Position numbers and translations under genes: made by a program. The notes under the pieces were generated by a model, which had not been told where the DNA came from, made no database searches, and saw only the letters and a list, made by a program, of their open reading frames with translations. A stretch of 64,000 nt of DNA from Megaleporinus macrocephalus (taxonomy: Eukaryota > Chordata > Actinopteri > Characiformes > Anostomidae): contig CM038726.1 of NCBI GenBank assembly GCA_021613375.1, positions 12,842,253-12,906,252 of the forward strand, given 5' to 3'. Shown piece by piece: positions 54,001-64,000 of this stretch; the stretch's first letter is position 1; every line of letters begins with the position of its first letter.

Positions 54001-54529
54001 ATAAAGGCTTTGTTTGGGGACATTTTCCACAGGCTATACACTCTTTAGATGTCTGGTTTTTGTTACCATCACTGTTAAAACCTCTGTTTCTCTAGAACAG
54101 ATCATTTTACATTAAACACCTCTGAACGACTCTGTTTACATCATAATCCTTTAAATAGTGAGAAACTCAAAAAAATTGGTGGCATTCCCCTTTAATGTAT
54201 ATATAGGTTCCAGTACCGCAAGCCTGTCTAAGCACTGCACAGGTGGGTCCTAATCATCATAGTGCCAGTCCAGTCATAAGAAGTGAATGTGTAATAAACT
54301 TACATGCACGTACAAGTGATTTACATGAAGGAAATTTGGATACCATTAAGTGTTCTTCCCTCATTATTTATTAAAATTCATAATTAATGGAGTAATTATT
54401 AATGAAATGTATCAATGTCACACAACCAAAACCTAAACAACACAGCAAGAGAATAACTGCACAGTAAGTAAATGAATTAAATGTTAAGACTTAAAGATCT
54501 TCATACTTGATAAACTGGAATCATCTGTG
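51011..54529. other. Noncoding intergenic DNA proximal to tbx3
   Basis: Mixed composition. Overlapping 60 and 89 codon frames near 51343-51679 are unsupported. 53940-54190 has a repeat-like feel (TTAAAACCTCTG, CTCTGAACGACTCTG) but no family was assigned. Confidence 0.45.
52537..52556. repeat. Short (GA)n microsatellite
   Basis: About 10 GA units. Confidence 0.9.
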
Positions 54530-54920
54530 TGGGCTTTGAGTGGGCTTTCCCCACCTCCTTTTAGTCATGTACATCTTTTAGACCTCAATGGATCTCTCTG
54601 AAAAGAAGTCAATGAACACATCCCCTAATTAACTAAACTAGTTTTCATCAATACTTCTAACAAGTTATTGCACAAAGTGATGAAAGCGTGGAGGGCTTGA
54701 ATAAAAATAACAAACAGGTCTGAATCATTGACAGGTAACGTGAATCATGTGGCAGGCAGTGCTGTAGACAGCTTCATTGCAACGTCTCCATTTACATTTG
54801 GAATGGCCATTAATCAGTGCCCAATTATTGATATGCTTTAAGTAAAGGAGATGCGGGCAGAGCTAAGCACTCACAAAGCATCTGTCATTACAATGTCTTA
54901 GAGACAAGAGGATGAAGTGT
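54530..54920. promoter_or_regulatory. Candidate regulatory block 16
   Basis: Contains CTAATTAACTAAAC (54625), a MEIS-type TGACAG (54729-54734) and a tight pair CATTAATCAGTGCCCAATTA (about 54808). No frame and no repeat signature, 4.5 kb from tbx3: a good proximal enhancer candidate. Confidence 0.35.
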
Positions 54921-55729
54921 ATGTCAATGCGGGGTGTACACGCATGTCACGGTGTACATGCATGACTTCACAGAAACCATAACTCATAGCCCATTCTGTA
55001 TTGACCCACCCGCACTGATGTCTAGTGAGATGCTTCCTGATCATTCATTCATTACTGGCTTGCGTTGTCTTCTTGCATTTGCCAGTGTTACACATAATAA
55101 TGCAAGTATTACCCAAACGACAACTGTGGGCACTCTTTTAAAAAGAAGGCTCCTTTGAAGTGACGACCTAGAGGAAAAACCTTGACAAGCAACACTGTTT
55201 GTAAGTGTGATATGAAATTGAGAAGAAATAAAGTTCTAATAGCCTCTACTCAATTTAAATATTCTCTAATAAGATTTCCCCCCAAACTTTAGGACCAAGC
55301 CAAGAACTATACAAGAACCTTTGATTGGGTGTGTATTTCCTTGTGCCTAGTAATATGTTTATTTCAAACATTGTTTTAATGGTATCACATTACTTATGAT
55401 GCCATAGATGAACCACTTTTCAACAGATAGTTATTTTTAATTTTGTAAATGAGATATGCCATATATTATCGCTTTACATTATGTGGAGGTTATTTAACAT
55501 TTATGAAGAACCAATATGCATACTGATATGCCACTGATCACAATTAAATAATCTATCTAGAACAGTAGGCCAAAGCCTAAAGCCACTATTAAGAGGGTTT
55601 AGGTGTAAAAGGAGCTATATACATTAAAGGCTTATTCTTTATGAACCTTATGTATCTCATTTACAAATCCATTGAAAAGTTCATACATTGAATTAAACCC
55701 CCTGTTGATGTGTTAAATTAGCAAATTTG

Positions 55730-56240
55730 GTTCTTTCCAGCTCTTGTGTTATGCAGAACGGTGATAAATCTCGTGAAGCAATGCCAGCATAGAGAAAAAT
55801 GTATGGATAAGTGTGCATGTGAAGAAACTGTCAAAATTTCAGGTCACAAATCTTATCCGGGCTGACATTTACATGCTTTCCACATTTATTATGTATCAAG
55901 TTCTACACTTTTTTTTGACTATGGAGGATTTTGAATGGATTTTCCATATGCACACCACCAGCACAGATATATGGAACATTGACAAACAGTTCTCATCAAT
56001 CAGCCATGTTGGGCTTGGTATTTTATAGCCACTCGGAGTCCAGAGAGCCTTAACCCTGTAAAACTTTAGACCGTGTATTGACCGTTCTGAGAGTTGCTTA
56101 TTTAATTAAGCCTGGTGGATGTTGAAAAGGAGAGGGTGCTGCTGTGTCAACACTGCGTCCCAGTGACACCTCCTGCTAAATTGGAAGGGTCTGCTAATAG
56201 GGGTAGATTCCTAAAGAATAGCCATGATATTAGAACAGGC
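55730..56240. promoter_or_regulatory. Candidate regulatory block 17
   Basis: Unique sequence with a palindromic TTAATTAA (56102-56109) flanked by mid-GC DNA. A 71-codon + frame at 55813 is not protein-like. Confidence 0.25.
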
Positions 56241-56446
56241 TAGGAGGCACAAACAAACACACCTATCCAGATGGAGAAGGCTGTATTCTTCAACGTACAC
56301 AGTTGTCACGTTTGCATAAAGTACAATAATGTTGGAGCATGACTTCCGTGGAAGGCCAGTAAAGTAAAGTAGCCATCAGTGATCACAGTAACTACTGTAG
56401 CAAGACATTTGCATGTTTTTGGTGCAGTTTTTAATCTTGTGTGTGA

Positions 56447-56485
<39 letters not shown>
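56447..56485. repeat. (AT)n microsatellite
   Basis: About 19 AT units just upstream of the second AGAACC-rich repeat. Confidence 0.95.
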
Positions 56486-56488
<3 letters not shown>

Positions 56489-56539
56489 GTGACAGCAAAA
56501 ATAAGAAGTGTAGAGAAAAGCCACAAGTGGATATACACG

Positions 56540-56910
56540 AAACATCCTTTAAAGGTTCTTCAAAGTGATGCTGTAGAAGAGCCACTTTTCGTTCCTTAAA
56601 GAACTATGTTTGAAATATTCATTGGTGAGTCAAAGTTCATATTAAAATTTAAGGGTTATTCCTAAAACCTTTACATCAAGTGAAGGTTCCTCTATATCTA
56701 GATATTTCATTTTTAGAAGCGGGTTTCCGGTTAACCAAATGATTTAGAAACATAAAAGTAGTTGTTCTATGACATTGTGCATTGTGTGACACATGATTTT
56801 GTACATAGTAAAGACATTCAAAGAACAATTTGAATATTTAACATCCTATATATAGCACCAAAAAAACCTACAGATCATATAACCTTTTTAGAACTAAATA
56901 TGACCAAAGG
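56540..56910. mobile_element. AGAACC/GGTTCT-rich MITE-like repeat (copy 2)
   Basis: Contains TTTAAAGGTTCTTCAAAG (56550), GTTCCTTAAAGAAC (56591), GACATTGTGCATTGTGTG (56771) and AACCTTTTTAGAAC (56881). It shares motifs and order with the copy at 4915-5400. No transposase remnant seen. Confidence 0.4.
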
Positions 56911-57289
56911 GGTTCGGAAGGGGTGGGGGCATCAGAAGTTATTTACTTAAGACACTTTGAAAGTTCAACAGATTCTCTGTGTGGTTAAACTTTTTTCTGT
57001 TGTACACGCCTACAGCACAGCACTAAAACAGATTCACTATTGTTAAAATCGCAACCCATCTTTTTATATATATAGAACCCTTTTTGCTGAGAGTGTGTGA
57101 TGAAGATAACCAGTAAGAATGAGTGCACACCCCTTACCAACATACTTAGTGATCTAGGATTAGTTTGTGATATGAGAGGGTCCCTGACTTGACACGTGAT
57201 ATCTGGGATGCACTCTTGCAAAAAAAGGACCTCTTAAGGAGCAAGGGAGGATGTTTAGGTCATCGTCCATCTTTTTTTTTCGCTGGCTC

Positions 57290-58239
57290 AGCTAAAACGA
57301 CGGGCCACGACCAACTGTTATTTACGTGCAAATGAATCCGGCCATGTGTGCTTGTCTCCAATGTTAAACAGAAAACTTGTCATGTGCACACAACCTAACC
57401 TCGACTTGAGTTTGCAGTAATTGGATATAGTCGCTGCGTACCAGTCCAAACAGCATTTGTGACATTCTATAGCTGTGGATCAGGTCTGCGTTTGTAAATA
57501 GATGCTGGTCAAAATATTAAGAATAGAATAGGCTAACATAATTGGTTGCCGAGGGGAGGGGATCTCCAAGGAGAGTCTGAGGAAGCAGGTTATGATCCGG
57601 CACCGTTTAGCTAAATATGTTCAGAAATATTAAAAAGAGGTTCGATTCCGGGACGACGTTCCGTGTTGTCTTAAACGGCTGCCCATTGTATGATTGGCAT
57701 AACTCAAATAACGGGACGCGCGTAACGTTCAAACAAACACGCGTATAAAAGCGGGAGAGAAAGAAGGACACCGAGGAAATGATAATGATGGTGATGATGA
57801 TGCGGATGAAGTCAATGATAATGATTTTTTCTGATTATGAAACTACACACACACATATAAACAACAGAAGGGGCATATTGAAAATCTGGAGTGAGGAATG
57901 AGTGGGGGGAGGAAAGATAAGGGAAAAAATGGAAAAGAAACTAAAAATATTTCTCTATATTGCTAGTCAGTATAAACATAGTCATTGTTAATTTCTGTTA
58001 ACAGAAATGAAATATGCGCTTCGTTATAATTATATATTTAAAAAACTAACACAAAACATCGGCCACAAAAAAAGAAAAGAATAAAAATACAAAATAAAGA
58101 ACGAGTGATTTTGAAGATTTGATAATTATACAGTAGAGGCGGTTTAGTTGTTTTAAATGAATTGCTTAATCGCTTGCTGAAGCTTTGACAAAATCTTTTC
58201 ATAAAATGATGTAAATCACTGAAAACAAAGCGAAGGGGG
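57290..58239. promoter_or_regulatory. Distal promoter region of tbx3
   Basis: CpG content rises from 57300 onward. It contains TTTACGTGCAAATGAATCC (57322), the CCAAT/TATA pair listed separately, and then a GATGATGATG-rich run at 57780-57830 followed by AT-rich sequence up to the CpG island. Confidence 0.35.
57693..57780 (+). promoter_or_regulatory. Candidate CCAAT/TATA core promoter upstream of the CpG island
   Basis: An inverted CCAAT box (ATTGG, 57693-57697) lies about 50 bp before a consensus TATAAAAG (57744-57751), with CpG-rich sequence between them. This is textbook spacing, predicting a start near 57775. It could serve an upstream first exon of tbx3 or a separate noncoding RNA. No transcript evidence is available. 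Confidence 0.4.
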
Positions 58240-58972
58240 GCCCCTAGCCGTGACGCTGCAGACAGTGATTTCTTGCGGCCGAGGCTTTGCTTCAGTTTTT
58301 CTCTCCTCCCGCTGCCTCCCTCCATCCCTAATGACGTCGCCGCCGTTCACACGCCACGCAGCGAGGCAGCGCCGTTCCCGCGGCAGCCGCGGACTTTCCA
58401 AACACCTTTTTATAAGTCTGAAGTCTTCTCCCCTCCACCCGACCTGTTAAAACCACGCCTACGGAGGCCCACAATTGGTCCCGAAAGCGTCAAAGAGCCA
58501 ATCAACGCGAGGCGAGCGTCCCCGCGACGCGTCAACACGTCCGCGCCGCCGCGAGCTTTATGGAGTTCAGAAGAAGCGGCGGGAGCGTCTCGTGTGCTGC
58601 TGGGAGCTCGCTTCGCCTCGCCTCGCCTCGCGCTCCCCTCACGGAAATGTGCGTGCGCGCAGAACCGCCAAGAAGGAGAGAGTGTCCGCGCGCGTGAACG
58701 TGCACGCCTCAATCCGGCCAGCGCTCGGGAATTATCGTGAGGAAGAGTCCGAACTCGCGAGCCGAGGAGACCCAAACAGCGCGTGCAGAAGAATGTCGAG
58801 TTTGACCGGGATCGGACGTCACGTTAAAACGCTCTGACTCGCGCGATCGCTTTACTTTCCTTTTTTTTAATTATCCTCACTTTTCATTCACACGCCGACG
58901 CCTTTGAAAACAAACTCTCCGGCAACACCAGCGAACATTTAATGGATGGCCTTTTCTCGTTTTCTCTTGCAG

Positions 58973-59170
58973 ACACTTTGTGGAAACCCGTCTAACGAAT
59001 AAAGCGACAGTGTCTGCTCCGCAGCTAGCCAGTGGATGCTTACTGCTTTGCGAAGGATTTTTTTTGTCAGTGGAGAACTTCTCACATAAACTGGATTCTG
59101 ACCGGACACGCGCTAGCTAGAGAAGAAGCCGTTCCCTTCAAGGCACAACGTATCTGCGAGCTGGCCTTGA
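58973..59170 (+). other. tbx3: tbx3 5' UTR segment after a strong splice acceptor, with a short uORF
   Basis: A pyrimidine-rich run ending CTCTTGCAG (58971-58972) precedes this segment, so it may be the UTR part of a spliced exon. It holds one complete upstream reading frame, ATG at 59036 to TAA at 59087-59089 (17 codons plus stop, ending 81 nt before the main start). The uORF does not overlap the tbx3 start and might modestly reduce translation. Confidence 0.5.

Positions 59171-64000
<4,830 letters not shown>

Noticed and set aside
58273..58775. Frames of 120-155 codons on both strands in the promoter CpG island
   Set aside because: Arg/Pro/Ala/Ser-rich, mutually overlapping on both strands; typical of stop-poor CpG islands.

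Overview
The window is vertebrate nuclear DNA, most likely from a teleost fish. It contains one confidently identifiable protein-coding gene: the 5' two thirds of tbx3 on the + strand, starting at 59171 and running off the right edge at 64000. Five phase-consistent introns with GT/AG ends, a complete T-box domain and an N terminus typical of TBX3 (not TBX2) make this call secure. The fish assignment rests on tbx3 residues, many decayed Tc1/mariner copies of families common in fish genomes, a fish-type LINE/SINE tail, and abundant (TA)n, (GA)n and (GATA)n microsatellites. I cannot name the species. A single-copy tbx3 versus tbx3a/tbx3b assignment cannot be made from this window alone.

Layout. 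Positions 1 to about 57 kb form a gene-poor upstream flank. In tetrapods the 5' side of TBX3 faces a large gene desert leading to MED13L, which fits what is seen here. No open reading frame in this flank looks like a real protein. It holds (i) several sequence-unique, mid-GC stretches rich in homeodomain, MEIS, SOX, GATA and nuclear-receptor type words, which I list as candidate cis-regulatory blocks; (ii) remnants of several Tc1/mariner families, one with a nested LINE/SINE-tail insertion bounded by a 12-bp target duplication; (iii) short MITE-like elements, two of which keep recognisable inverted ends; (iv) an LTR-like fragment; and (v) many microsatellites.

From about 48 kb the sequence becomes promoter-like. 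There is an exon-like 95-bp segment with good splice sites (48301-48395), a CpG-dense island (49241-49640), a CCAAT plus TATA pair (57693-57750), and the main CpG island (about 58240-59570) carrying the tbx3 5' UTR and first coding exon. A strong splice acceptor at 58971-58972 just upstream of the start codon suggests that some tbx3 transcripts have spliced, upstream 5' UTR exons.

The gene. tbx3 encodes a T-box transcriptional repressor. Exons 1-4 encode the N terminus and DNA-binding domain. Exons 5-6 encode the basic tail, a Ser/Thr/acidic linker and the start of the C-terminal regulatory region. The C-terminal repression domain and 3' UTR lie beyond the window. No RNA genes, CRISPR arrays or bacterial features were found. 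All family assignments come from recognition by eye, without database searches.
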